Below, in pieces: positions 17,309-25,953 of a stretch of 64,000 nucleotides of DNA. Below the pieces are notes generated by a model that was not told the DNA's origin, ran no database searches, and worked only from the letters and a program-made list of their open reading frames with translations. Positions within the stretch are counted from its first letter, which is position 1. Each line of letters starts with the position of its first letter. The translations under genes and the position numbers were made by a program. The stretch is from positions 1 through 64,000 of the forward strand of contig NZ_AYZD01000004.1 in NCBI RefSeq assembly GCF_001436755.1, read 5' to 3'. This DNA is from Liquorilactobacillus aquaticus DSM 21051 (GTDB taxonomy: Bacteria; Bacillota; Bacilli; Lactobacillales; Lactobacillaceae).

Positions 17309-18669
17309 AACATTTTTGCAGATTATCTAGAGGTTGCCCCATTATCCGAAAATTATTGTTGTCAGCTTTTGCATTAGCTCTGACACTCGTTTTCTTAAAT
17401 ACACATGTGAACGCCGCTGAACGTACAAAGGTCATTTTCTGGCATGAAATGACCGGCCCAGCTCAGGAACAACTTAATAAGTTTGTCGCCAATTACAATC
17501 AATCGCAAAACAAATATACGATCGTTCCACAATTTGAAGGGAATTACAATGAGGTAGTCCAAAAGTTTTTAAATACCCATGGTACAGATGCTTCTCCTGC
17601 ACTTTTTCAGTCCATGGATATTTCAACCAATCAGATCTCCAGCAGTAACTACACAACCCCTGTTCAAAAATTTATCGATGAAAATAATTATGATGTCAGC
17701 AAAATTTCAGCCGTTGCACGGGCCTTTTATTCAAAGAATGGAAGTCAGCTTTCAATGCCATTTAACACATCGCAACCAGTGTTGTATTATAATGCTAGTT
17801 TGTTAAAAAAATACAAAATAACACCACCACCAATCAATCCAAGTTATAGCGACATAACTCGGGTTGCTCAACAACTTTATCAACGATCCGGTAAGAAAGT
17901 AAAGGGATTAAGCATCGAAATATACGGTTGGTTCTTCGAACAGTTCCTCGCTAATTCTGGTGTGGCCTTAGCTAACAATGCCGATGGACATGAGGGGACT
18001 CCGACTTCTGTCAGCTTTGATAATCCAGCAGCTGTTGCAGCTATGCGCTGGATTCAAACAAATATCAAAAGCGATGCTTTCATGAACTATGGATCAGGTT
18101 CAAATGCTTCTGCCAACGAGATGGCCGGGTTTTTGGCAGGAAAACTAGGAATGTTTTTGCAGTCATCTTCAAGCATAAGCCAGTTGACTGCAGGAACGAA
18201 AGATAAAATTGGTGTCACTTACTACCCACATCCAGACAATAAAAAAGCAAACGGGGTATCAATTGGGGGAGCATCATTATGGATTTCAAATGATAAATCT
18301 GCCCAAGTACAACGTGGAGCTTGGAACTTCATTAAATATCTGATGACACCTAAAAATCAAGCCGCTTGGCAGGTTTCTACTGGTTATCTTGCACTTAATC
18401 AAGATTCGCAAAAAGAAGCGGTTCTGCAAAAACTCTATCACCGCTATCCTAGTAGCAAAGTTTCCAGTGATCAGTTGCGTAAAACAATGCCTAACACAAC
18501 CAATTCTGGTATTTTCATGCAAGGGCTGATTCAGGAACGAACATTTATTCAAACGGCGATGGAACAGATATACAATGGTGGAGATATTCAAAAAGCATTA
18601 ACAGAGGCTCAACAGTCAATGAATACCGCTGTGAAGTCTGCTAATAAAGCTAATAAGGCTAAAAATTAG
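17305..18669 (+). CDS. ugpB: ABC transporter solute-binding protein, UgpB type, without a lipobox
   Basis: An extracytoplasmic binding protein of 454 residues (SBP family 1) that delivers the substrate to UgpAE. Residues 1-38 form a Sec signal (basic start, hydrophobic core LLLSAFALALTLVF) ending in a type I site, VNA-AERTK. There is no lipobox Cys, unusual for a Gram-positive binding protein, so retention at the cell may depend on an uncleaved signal. Mature features include IFWHEMTGPAQEQLNKFV and, near the C-terminus, an MQGLIQE segment. The last gene of the operon is a glycerophosphodiesterase. Confidence 0.86.
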   Translation: MKHFCRLSRGCPIIRKLLLSAFALALTLVFLNTHVNAAERTKVIFWHEMTGPAQEQLNKFVANYNQSQNKYTIVPQFEGNYNEVVQKFLNTHGTDASPALFQSMDISTNQISSSNYTTPVQKFIDENNYDVSKISAVARAFYSKNGSQLSMPFNTSQPVLYYNASLLKKYKITPPPINPSYSDITRVAQQLYQRSGKKVKGLSIEIYGWFFEQFLANSGVALANNADGHEGTPTSVSFDNPAAVAAMRWIQTNIKSDAFMNYGSGSNASANEMAGFLAGKLGMFLQSSSSISQLTAGTKDKIGVTYYPHPDNKKANGVSIGGASLWISNDKSAQVQRGAWNFIKYLMTPKNQAAWQVSTGYLALNQDSQKEAVLQKLYHRYPSSKVSSDQLRKTMPNTTNSGIFMQGLIQERTFIQTAMEQIYNGGDIQKALTEAQQSMNTAVKSANKANKAKN

Positions 18670-18722
18670 TTTGCCTAAAGAATTATTTACATTCAAAAAA
18701 TACATTTTTAAAGGAGCTATCT

Positions 18723-19427
18723 ATGTTAAAACATACTTTAATTTTCGGTCATCGCGGTTACCCGCAGAAATTTCCTGAAAATTCACTTGCTGGTTTCAAA
18801 TACAGCATCCAGCATCAGATCGACGGACTTGAGTTTGATGTCCATCTGACCAAAGATAATATCCCGGTGATCATGCATGATGAAACGATTGATCGTACAA
18901 CTGATGGCAATGGAGAGATCCATTCTTATACCTTTTCTGAGTTACGCAAGTTCAAACTCAAAAATTCTGAACCAATCCCAAGTCTAGCAGAGCTTTTGGA
19001 CATTGCCGCATACCAACCGATACATCTTAACTTGGAATTTAAAACTGATAAAAACCACTATGCTCACATTGAGGAAATAGTCTTGAATATGGTTAAGAAG
19101 GCCGCACTTAACTTTCCAGTTATTTTTTCTTCATTCAATCTTGAGACCTTGAAAACATGCCATCGGATTGACCCGAACCAGCAATATTGCTGGTTAACGG
19201 AAAAAAAGGTTCCTAACGCTGAGAAGTTCGTTAAAGAAACTGGCTTGTCGGGTCTACATCTTCCACATTACCAGCAAGTAAATGTCCCTCAACGCTTATG
19301 GACTATTGATGATGCGATTTCTGCGCAAAAAATATTTGAAACTGGAGTTGATGGTCTGATTACCGATGATTTCGAACAAATGAGAGCACTGCAAAATAAG
19401 CTTTATTCCTCACAAAAAGTTGTCTGA
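18723..19427 (+). CDS. ugpQ: Glycerophosphodiester phosphodiesterase, UgpQ type
   Basis: A cytoplasmic enzyme of 234 residues hydrolysing glycerophosphodiesters to glycerol-3-phosphate and an alcohol. The GDPD signature is intact: GHRGYPQKFPENSLAGF, GLEFDVHLTKDNIPVIMHDET and DRTTDGNG, carrying the catalytic His pair and metal-binding Glu/Asp. There is no signal peptide, so it acts after import. The gene follows ugpB by 53 nt with AAAGGAG before ATG. It is the main evidence that the preceding transporter carries glycerol-3-phosphate or phospholipid headgroup diesters. Confidence 0.93.
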   Translation: MLKHTLIFGHRGYPQKFPENSLAGFKYSIQHQIDGLEFDVHLTKDNIPVIMHDETIDRTTDGNGEIHSYTFSELRKFKLKNSEPIPSLAELLDIAAYQPIHLNLEFKTDKNHYAHIEEIVLNMVKKAALNFPVIFSSFNLETLKTCHRIDPNQQYCWLTEKKVPNAEKFVKETGLSGLHLPHYQQVNVPQRLWTIDDAISAQKIFETGVDGLITDDFEQMRALQNKLYSSQKVV

Positions 19428-19574
19428 TCTCCTTGGCAAAACATGTTTGTTTTTTGAATTAAATCCAAATTAATAATATACGGAAAGTGTGATATAAGTC
19501 GGTAAAATTTTAAGTTAGCCGGAGAATTTTGACTTACGGAACGCGTTTATACGGAATCAAAACATACTAAGATC

Positions 19575-19611
19575 AGCTCTGTAAAACTAAACCAGTTTTA
19601 TAGAGCTTTTT
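19575..19611 (+). terminator. Terminator after the ugp operon
   Basis: AGCTCTGTAAAACT pairs with AGTTTTATAGAGCT around AAACC, followed by TTTTT. It lies 150 bp after ugpQ. Confidence 0.85.
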
Positions 19612-20175
19612 GAGTTATAGTAAAATATATGGTGCTGCAGGTCACACATACCCCCTTAGACTTTGAGTCCGTAATCAGCCTAAACCAATCACCGCCATTA
19701 TCCCCAGCAATTCAGGTTTATGTATGTTTGACCGTGTTTTGAAAATTAGAATAGCCGAGAATAAGCCTAGGACAGCCTCCTGCTAGGTAATTTAGGAGAT
19801 GTTTGTTTGATAAGAAAATGATGTTATTGAAATTGATGTCGCAATGGGAAAAAGGAAAGCCACAAGTCGCATTTTAATTTGCCCCAGTTGTACTATCTTA
19901 CAGGATTCTAATTCAGTCATCTTCAACAGTTAAAATCAGACTAGTGAAATACTTCGTTAGCGCTCAAAAATTTTTGCTTTTCAACACATTTTATTAGACC
20001 ATTACCATTGTCAATTTGATCTTTGAAATAGCATTCGCTAATTTATGGTGTTACTTTTTTTGTTCCATTAAAAACTATATGTCTTACCACAGAACTTGAA
20101 TATTAAAATTTATTTTTCTCATATTTTGTGCTATTATTACAATAAAAGTAACATCTCAGAAAGGAGGCCTACCAA
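19612..20175 (+). other. Gene-poor interval with no supported gene
   Basis: About 560 bp without a convincing reading frame. A 19-residue frame at 19819 (MMLLKLMSQWEKG) has no well-placed ribosome binding site. Just before the interval, AATTTT-containing words repeat with a 19-nt period (19506-19522 and 19525-19539). A TACAAT element near 20137 may be the -10 of the following Rrf2 gene. The stretch could be gene decay or hold a small RNA (CCTAG/CTAGG stem near 19767-19788); neither is proven. Confidence 0.4.
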
Positions 20176-20628
20176 ATGGCTAACAATCGTTTAAGTGACT
20201 TGATCCACGTCCTTGTATATGTTCAAATGCATGAGGAAAGTAAATTGACCAGTGATCTGATTGCAAGCAGTTTAAATACTAACCCGAGTTTAGCGCGCAG
20301 AATGATGAGTCAACTAAAAAAAGCATCATTATTAGAAACTACCAAAGGAACTGCAACCCCTCGGTTAAGCCGATCCCCTGCCAAAATTACTATTTTTGAT
20401 GTCTACATGGCAACACTGCCTGAAGCTCCTTTATTAAAGGTGGATAAGAACACTTCCAAAGATTGTGCTGTTGGTCACGCATTACCAAAAGTTTTAGGTA
20501 AGTATTATCTCGATGTTCAAAGTACCGCGGAAGCCAAGATGCGTAAGATAACCATTCAAGATATTATCAATGACGTAAACATGGATATTGCACACCATCA
20601 AAAGGAAATATCCATGTTGAATTCTTAG
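20176..20628 (+). CDS. Rrf2-family transcription regulator
   Basis: A 150-residue protein with the Rrf2 winged helix (LIHVLVYVQMHEESKLTSDLIASSLNTNPSLARRMMSQLKKASLL) and the dimer helix at the C-terminus. Only one Cys is seen in the region where IscR/NsrR carry three, so an Fe-S cluster is unlikely. AAAGGAGG lies 8 nt before ATG. It is upstream of, and co-oriented with, the trpXYZ-like operon, which has its own consensus promoter and attenuator, so a link is not established. Confidence 0.9.
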   Translation: MANNRLSDLIHVLVYVQMHEESKLTSDLIASSLNTNPSLARRMMSQLKKASLLETTKGTATPRLSRSPAKITIFDVYMATLPEAPLLKVDKNTSKDCAVGHALPKVLGKYYLDVQSTAEAKMRKITIQDIINDVNMDIAHHQKEISMLNS

Positions 20629-20655
20629 TTTCAAAAACATTTTTTAATAAAGCTA

Positions 20656-20684
20656 TTGACAATTACTAATCATTTTTTTATACT
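20656..20684 (+). promoter_or_regulatory. Consensus promoter of the Trp-leader transport operon
   Basis: TTGACA (20656-20661) and TATACT (20679-20684) with a 17-bp spacer, just upstream of the leader peptide. Confidence 0.85.
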
Positions 20685-20716
20685 GTCACTAATAAGTTTT
20701 AGGAAGGACGATTAAA

Positions 20717-20779
20717 ATGCGAAAGTTTAAATCTGTCAATTTGAATAGTTCTTGGCAAAGCCGGCACTGCTGGTTGTAA
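20717..20779 (+). CDS. Trp-codon leader peptide (attenuation)
   Basis: A 20-codon frame starting MRKFKSV and ending SSWQSRHCWL, with AGGAAGGA 9 nt upstream. It carries Trp codons at positions 13 and 19. The segment CTGCTGG (20767-20773), covering Trp codon 19, can pair with CAGCAG (20866-20871). A ribosome stalled at that codon would mask it. This is the arrangement of a trp-type attenuator and is too short for ordinary gene callers. It probably controls trpXYZ by tryptophan or charged tRNA-Trp. Confidence 0.8.
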   Translation: MRKFKSVNLNSSWQSRHCWL

Positions 20780-20865
20780 TTCGTTGCTACGGATACAATC
20801 TGGCAAACAGTTTGTATCTGTGCCGACTAACTTTCGTATTGTAGGAAGTCTGCATGGGTCTAATA

Positions 20866-20917
20866 CAGCAGGCTTCGGTTTTTAAGGGCAAACCAAGCTG
20901 CTGGTTTGCCCTTTTTC
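20866..20917 (+). terminator. Trp attenuator: terminator with competing antiterminator
   Basis: GGGCAAACC (20886-20894) and GGTTTGCCC (20903-20911), then TTTTTCTTTT, form a strong terminator. CAGCAGGCTT (20866-20875) can instead pair with AAGCTGCTG (20895-20903), which is the terminator loop and the start of its 3' arm. The same CAGCAG can pair with the leader's CTGCTGG, so the pairings are mutually exclusive in the order needed for Trp starvation to give read-through. Confidence 0.8.
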
Positions 20918-20956
20918 TTTTGCCCTGCTTATCATTTAATATCTGGAGGAATCAAA

Positions 20957-21961
20957 ATGAAAAGAATGTACACATTAATCGCAGCACTTGCAGCATTTCT
21001 AGTTTTTGCCTTTTTTGCAACAAGTAAAAGTGACAATACCAGCTCATCGAAAAACAAAATCCCTACAGTTGGAATTTTGCAGTTAGTAACTCATCCTGCT
21101 CTTGATCAAATTCATCGTGGTTTTGTAGCAGGGCTTAAAGAATATGGTTATACACCAGGCAAAAACATTAAGATTGATTATCAAAATGCTCAAGGAGATC
21201 AAAGCAATCTTAAGACGATGAGCACCAAGTTTGCCAACGAAAACGTCGATTTAATGGCTGGAATTGCAACACCTGCAGCTCAAGCCCTTGCTAATGCAGC
21301 AAACAAAAAAACACCTGTTATTCTAGCTGGTATCACCGACCCTGTCGGAGGAGGTTTAGTTGATTCCGATAAACATCCTGGTGGTAATATTACAGGTACC
21401 TCTGGTGAGTCACCACTGAAAGAACAACTAGATCTGCTTAAACAAATACTTCCAAATGCTAAAACCGTTGGGATCATTTATACTTCTTCGGACCACGGCG
21501 GTCAATACAACGCTAAAAAATTCGCTAAAATTTGCAAAGAACAGGGAATTAACTACAAGCTTTATACAATTTCCAGCACAAATGATATGCAACAAGTTGC
21601 TGAGCAAGCTGTTTCTCAAGTTGATGCAATTTACGCACCACAAGATAATGGCATCGCATCCGCGATGAAAACACTGGTGAATGTTGCCAACCAAGCAAAA
21701 ATACCTGTCATTCCATCTGCCGATACAATGGTCAAAGATGGCGGACTGGCATCATATGCTATCAGTCAATATGATTTAGGAAAAGTTGCTGGTGAAATGG
21801 CTGGCCAAGTTCTGCGTGGTCGTAAGACAGCTAACTTCCCCGTCGCATATATAACCAAGGGCAAATATGTTATTAATCAAAAAGAAGCGAAATTGTTAGG
21901 TATTGAATTACCGCAAAACATCGTTGAACAAGCAGAAAAAGAGGGGGAGGTTTTTAAATGA
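20957..21961 (+). CDS. trpX: ABC transporter substrate-binding protein, TrpX-like
   Basis: A 334-residue protein of the ABC_sub_bind family (IPTVGILQLVTHPALDQIHRGFVAGLKEYGY, DPVGGGLVDS, GKVAGEMAGQVLRG). The N-terminus has a hydrophobic anchor (LIAALAAFLVFAFFATS) without a lipobox Cys, so it is probably membrane-tethered by that helix. The start is ATG at 20957, with GGAGG upstream. The Trp leader supports tryptophan or a precursor as the substrate. It ends in an ATGA overlap with the permease gene. Confidence 0.82.
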   Translation: MKRMYTLIAALAAFLVFAFFATSKSDNTSSSKNKIPTVGILQLVTHPALDQIHRGFVAGLKEYGYTPGKNIKIDYQNAQGDQSNLKTMSTKFANENVDLMAGIATPAAQALANAANKKTPVILAGITDPVGGGLVDSDKHPGGNITGTSGESPLKEQLDLLKQILPNAKTVGIIYTSSDHGGQYNAKKFAKICKEQGINYKLYTISSTNDMQQVAEQAVSQVDAIYAPQDNGIASAMKTLVNVANQAKIPVIPSADTMVKDGGLASYAISQYDLGKVAGEMAGQVLRGRKTANFPVAYITKGKYVINQKEAKLLGIELPQNIVEQAEKEGEVFK

Positions 21962-22863
21962 GTATGATCGTATCCAGTATTGGGCAAGGCCTGCTGTGGG
22001 CCATCTTAGGTGTTGCACTTTTCTTAACTTTCAGGATTCTTAATTTCCCAGATATGACGGTTGAGGGAACTTTTCCACTAGGTGCTGCTACTGCAGTTAC
22101 CGCTATCAGCCATGGTGTATCTCCTCTAATGGCAACCGCATTAGCTTTTGTTACGGGAGCACTTGCTGGTTTAATTACCGGTCTGCTCTATACTAAGGGA
22201 AAAATTCCTATCTTATTGGCCGGTATTTTAGTTATGACGGCTTGTTTATCTGTTAATTTACGTATCATGGGAGGCGCAAACGTTTCTCTCTTAGGTAAAA
22301 AGACAGTTTTCAGCAGTCAGTTCTTACAATCTTTGCCTAAGTATTTCGATAGCATTTATGTCGGACTTTTAATGATTGTAATTGTAACAATAATCCTTAT
22401 CCTATTTCTGCAAACAAATCTTGGACAAGCCTTTATCGTAACAGGAGACAATCCTGTTATGGCTCGCTCTTTTGGTATCAACACTGACAATATGACCATC
22501 ATGGGGCTTATGCTGTCAAATGGTTTAATTGGGCTCGGTGGTGCTTTAATTTCTCAAAACAATGGGTACGCCGACATTAATATGGGAATTGGGATCATCG
22601 TAATCGCCCTCGCTTCAATCATTATCGGTGAAGTCGTGTTTGGGGAACTGACCTTAAATCAACGTTTGGTTGCCGTAACACTTGGTAGCATCCTTTACCG
22701 TTTTGTTTTACTAATTGTTTTGCAGCTAGGCTTCAGTACGAACGACTTGAACTTGTTGTCTGCCATTATTCTTGCTGTCTGCTTAATGCTTCCCAATCTC
22801 AGCAAATCATTAAAACTAGACCATGTAATCACGAAAGGAGTCGAAAATAATGAAACAAAATAA
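21958..22863 (+). CDS. trpY: ABC transporter permease, TrpY-like
   Basis: A 301-residue permease with about 8-9 hydrophobic segments, of the BPD_transp_2 (branched-chain amino acid/ribose-type) fold that accompanies ABC_sub_bind proteins. FRILNFPDMTVEGTFPLGAA at the N-terminus is typical. It overlaps trpX by 4 nt and trpZ by 14 nt. Confidence 0.83.
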   Translation: MSMIVSSIGQGLLWAILGVALFLTFRILNFPDMTVEGTFPLGAATAVTAISHGVSPLMATALAFVTGALAGLITGLLYTKGKIPILLAGILVMTACLSVNLRIMGGANVSLLGKKTVFSSQFLQSLPKYFDSIYVGLLMIVIVTIILILFLQTNLGQAFIVTGDNPVMARSFGINTDNMTIMGLMLSNGLIGLGGALISQNNGYADINMGIGIIVIALASIIIGEVVFGELTLNQRLVAVTLGSILYRFVLLIVLQLGFSTNDLNLLSAIILAVCLMLPNLSKSLKLDHVITKGVENNETK

Positions 22864-23629
22864 GGTGCCCATTCTGTCTTTAAAAAACATCGTCACTTTT
22901 GTCAATCGAAAAACCCCTTCCGAAACAATGATCTTGAAGCACTTAAATCTTGACGTTTTCGACGGCGACTTCATTACAATTCTCGGTTCTAATGGGGCTG
23001 GAAAGTCGACTCTCTTCAATACAATTGCCGGTACTCTGCCTCCTGACAGTGGTCAGATTCTGCATGCCGGTACCGATATTACAGGCGACTCTGTTGAAAA
23101 AAGGTCACGTTTCTTAGGAAGAGTTTTCCAGGACCCCAAGTTAGGAACAGCTCCCAGAATGACAGTCGCTGAAAATTTACTCTTAGCAACAAAACGCGGT
23201 CAGCATCGTACTCTGGCATTACGCCAATTGAAACAAAATCTGCCTGCATTTGAACAGGCCACTGCATCAATGAATAATGGTTTATCTGAACGTATTAATA
23301 CGGCTACTGAGAACCTATCTGGCGGTCAACGCCAGGCATTGAGCTTCCTTATGGCGACAATCAGACGCCCGGATGTTCTGCTGCTTGATGAACACACTGC
23401 CGCATTAGATCCCAATACCAGTACCCAGTTAATGGAACAGACTAATGAAAAGGTTCTGGACCAAAAACTGACATGCCTAATGATTACCCACCATTTGGAT
23501 GATGCTCTAAAATATGGAAATCGTTTGATTGTTTTGGATGATGGGCAAGTCAGATATGATGTTCGTGGGAAAGAAAAAAATGAGCTTACCAAAGAAGAAC
23601 TTCTTAGTTTCTTTGGTAATATTGCTTAA
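22850..23629 (+). CDS. trpZ: ABC transporter ATPase, TrpZ-like
   Basis: A 259-residue ATPase with Walker A GSNGAGKST, signature NLSGGQRQALSF, Walker B VLLLDEHTAALD and switch His MITHH. The Walker B sequence DEHTAALDP is typical of the ATPases paired with ABC_sub_bind systems. It is the last certain gene of the Trp-leader operon and completes a binding protein-permease-ATPase set. Confidence 0.86.
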   Translation: MKQNKVPILSLKNIVTFVNRKTPSETMILKHLNLDVFDGDFITILGSNGAGKSTLFNTIAGTLPPDSGQILHAGTDITGDSVEKRSRFLGRVFQDPKLGTAPRMTVAENLLLATKRGQHRTLALRQLKQNLPAFEQATASMNNGLSERINTATENLSGGQRQALSFLMATIRRPDVLLLDEHTAALDPNTSTQLMEQTNEKVLDQKLTCLMITHHLDDALKYGNRLIVLDDGQVRYDVRGKEKNELTKEELLSFFGNIA

Positions 23630-23643
23630 TGAGGAGCTTCAAA

Positions 23644-23703
23644 TTGAGTATGGAAAATAAGCGGTCAATCTTTTATCACTACGACCAATCCAATTTTAAA
23701 TAA
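23644..23703 (+). CDS. Possible 19-residue peptide after trpZ
   Basis: A TTG start follows TGAGGAG by 8 nt and opens a 19-codon frame (MSMENKRSIFYHYDQSNFK), 14 nt after the trpZ stop. The ribosome binding site is good and the spacing suits translational coupling. There is no recognised homologue; it could equally be a gene remnant. Confidence 0.3.
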   Translation: MSMENKRSIFYHYDQSNFK

Positions 23704-23803
23704 CATTCCTATCTAACCACACATCACCTTTTTTAAAGTCGAATGCTAAAAAATGTCCTAATATTTCCGGACACCAGTCGTAAATTATTATAATTATCAA
23801 ATC

Positions 23804-23860
23804 AATAAGAGAGTGAAGCGTCAAAATCAAACTTGTTTTTTGACGTTTCACTCTCTTATT
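23804..23860. terminator. Bidirectional terminator between convergent genes
   Basis: AATAAGAGAGTGAAGCGTC pairs with GACGTTTCACTCTCTTATT (one G-T pair), with A/T-rich flanks on both strands. It separates the trp operon from the minus-strand pyruvyl-transferase-like gene. Confidence 0.85.
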
Positions 23861-23898
23861 TGGAAATTTCTGTCTGAAGTCTTTAATTTTTCATTTTA

Positions 23899-24933
23899 TT
23901 ACTTAACTGTTGTTCGCTCCGAAATGTAACTCTTAATAATCCGCTTCAATGGACGGAAGTTAGGATGAAGATCATAATTATGCACTTGCGCACCTGTGAT
24001 GGAGTCAAGTTCCATCTTGATTCTGGTAATGTCCCGTTCATCACTATATTTTATCCAACTAATGTTTTCCAGCCAATCAAAATAAGCATGCTTCCCTTTT
24101 CCATAGCTGTTTCCAAACAACAGGCATGGCGTCTGAGTCAGAACCGAAAAAACCATTGCATGGAACCGATCGGAGATGATCAATTCCTTACTTGCTATTT
24201 TTTTCAGCTGCTCTTCAAGAAGCTTCCCACGCGTTTTCGGTGTAATTTTAGTCGGCGTTTCTAGCACAGTATCCGTTCGCGCCAGAGAATAGTGTTTCTC
24301 TAAAATAGTTTTTAGAGATTCTATAAATGATTCATCCAAAATTTTTTCCCCATCATGACGCAAAACGAATAGTGCTCCTGAACGTTTAACATCAGAAATT
24401 CTAGGCGTTAGATAGAGAACCATATCCGGTGTTAAAACAACCTTGTTTTTGAAAGTTTTCTGCATTCGCCGATAGCTTTGAGCATCCCGAGCCAACAAAA
24501 CCAAATTGTGATTTTTATTATATGCCTCTTGGCTCAATTTTTTTTCATCTTCACCATAAGCTGTCTTCTCAAAATGAATTGATTGTGGAAATGAAATGGT
24601 TAAATTATCCGTGAATGTGCTAAAAACAGCACGCCGATCTTTTTCAATATCTATATACAAGTTTCCCATATTCCCGCCACCAACGTAGCCAACAATATCT
24701 TGCTTGGTAATAACTTTCTTTACCGCCTTGATGCCCACGTCATTGTCGTAATCCATAATTTCAATGTACTGGTAATCCGGAAACTCTTTTTCAAAGAATA
24801 TCCTTGAGGCCAAGGAAACAGCTTGATCTCCCATATTTGTATAACTTGGGACACCAAACATAAACATTTTAGGCCTATCATTTTGAGGAAGCTGCGAACT
24901 CGCTTTTTTTGTCTCAATAAAGAAATCTGCCAT
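23899..24933 (-). CDS. Polysaccharide pyruvyl transferase family protein
   Basis: About 344 residues of the CsaB/WcaK family, which adds pyruvate ketals to cell-wall or capsular sugars. Visible are FMFGVPSYTNMGDQAVSLA near the N-terminus, IVGYVGGGNMGNLY, and SDRFHAMVFSVLTQTPCLLFGNSYGK in the C-terminal half, the usual conserved block. I start at 24933 because AAAGGA lies 9 nt upstream; the ATG at 24942 lies against that site. No polysaccharide gene cluster is adjacent, so the acceptor is unknown. Confidence 0.82.
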   Translation of the reverse strand: MADFFIETKKASSQLPQNDRPKMFMFGVPSYTNMGDQAVSLASRIFFEKEFPDYQYIEIMDYDNDVGIKAVKKVITKQDIVGYVGGGNMGNLYIDIEKDRRAVFSTFTDNLTISFPQSIHFEKTAYGEDEKKLSQEAYNKNHNLVLLARDAQSYRRMQKTFKNKVVLTPDMVLYLTPRISDVKRSGALFVLRHDGEKILDESFIESLKTILEKHYSLARTDTVLETPTKITPKTRGKLLEEQLKKIASKELIISDRFHAMVFSVLTQTPCLLFGNSYGKGKHAYFDWLENISWIKYSDERDITRIKMELDSITGAQVHNYDLHPNFRPLKRIIKSYISERTTVK

Positions 24934-25229
24934 TTTGATCATTCCTTTGCTGATCCTAAATTATTGGTGTGTTTTTAGAAGACGTTTCACCTTACTATAA
25001 CTTTCCTACGCCTACTCTCCACACCACCTACAGGGAATATCATGATCTTTATCCCTAAATTATGCAAGAAATGAGCATTTTCGTTTTTTCAAAACATTGC
25101 TGACAAATCAATTCTCCACTAACTGTGTACCCAGCTACATAGAATAAAAAGACCACAACAAAACATCAGTTTCGCTGCAGTCCGTTTATTCATATGCAAT
25201 TTTTTCAAAAAAACAGCTCAGCTTTAAAG

Positions 25230-25850
25230 CTATCCGTTGATTTTTTTGGACAATGCTTCTTCACTCCCAATGAATAAGAACACCGGTGTATCTGACTGCA
25301 TTTTATTACTGTCTGCGAGACTGCCCACGTCGTAAGGAACAAAACCAATTTGGCTAATTAACATTGCAGCCTTTTTCTTCAGCTCTGAATCATCACCTGC
25401 AAGAGGCAAGGCAACTTTCTTCGCGCTGTCCTTAGAGGACACCAAGCTTGCTAAATCAGCGACCGGAATTGAATTAAACGCTTTAACAACATTGGCACCT
25501 TTAAAATGCTCTGCTACTAACTCGCTTGTCCCGCTTTGATGTTCACGCAGTTCTTCGATATCGCCATCACGGTGTGGAAAATAATTGGTAGCATCAATAA
25601 CATCTTTGCCCTTTAAAAACTGGTCATCTATTTCAAAAACAGCCTTATAAGGTACTGCTAGAACAATCAGATCCTGTCTAGCAACTTCTGCCAGATTACC
25701 CGCTTGAGCCTGCGAACCCAAACGATCTATCACAGGTTTTAATTTCTCTAAGCCATGTTTATTTGTCAAAACTACAGTATGCCCCTCATTAATAAAGAGC
25801 TTCGCTAATACTTGGGCTACATGCCCACCACCAATAAAACCTATTTTCAT
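25230..25850 (-). CDS. F420/NADP-dependent oxidoreductase-like NAD(P)-binding protein
   Basis: A 206-residue Rossmann protein opening with IGFIGGGHVAQVLAKLFINEGH, the dinucleotide-binding fold of the NADP oxidoreductase coenzyme-F420 family. ATNYFPHRDGD, VVKAFNSIPV and LPLAGDDSE match the conserved blocks of small NADPH-dependent family members. Lactic acid bacteria lack F420, so it is more likely an NADPH-linked reductase of unknown substrate. GAGGTG precedes the ATG. Confidence 0.82.
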   Translation of the reverse strand: MKIGFIGGGHVAQVLAKLFINEGHTVVLTNKHGLEKLKPVIDRLGSQAQAGNLAEVARQDLIVLAVPYKAVFEIDDQFLKGKDVIDATNYFPHRDGDIEELREHQSGTSELVAEHFKGANVVKAFNSIPVADLASLVSSKDSAKKVALPLAGDDSELKKKAAMLISQIGFVPYDVGSLADSNKMQSDTPVFLFIGSEEALSKKING

Positions 25851-25953
25851 TTACTGCACCTCCAAACAATCTCTACTTCTATAAACTACGCTTCCGCCGT
25901 CATTTTATGTCATTTAACACTAAGTTACAAATTAGTTGTTTAGCTTATTTTTT

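Noticed and set aside
19640-19700. tRNA-like anticodon arm (CGGACTCAAAGTC on the minus strand)
   Set aside because: No acceptor stem or T-loop with GGTTCGAATCC is found, so it is not a tRNA.
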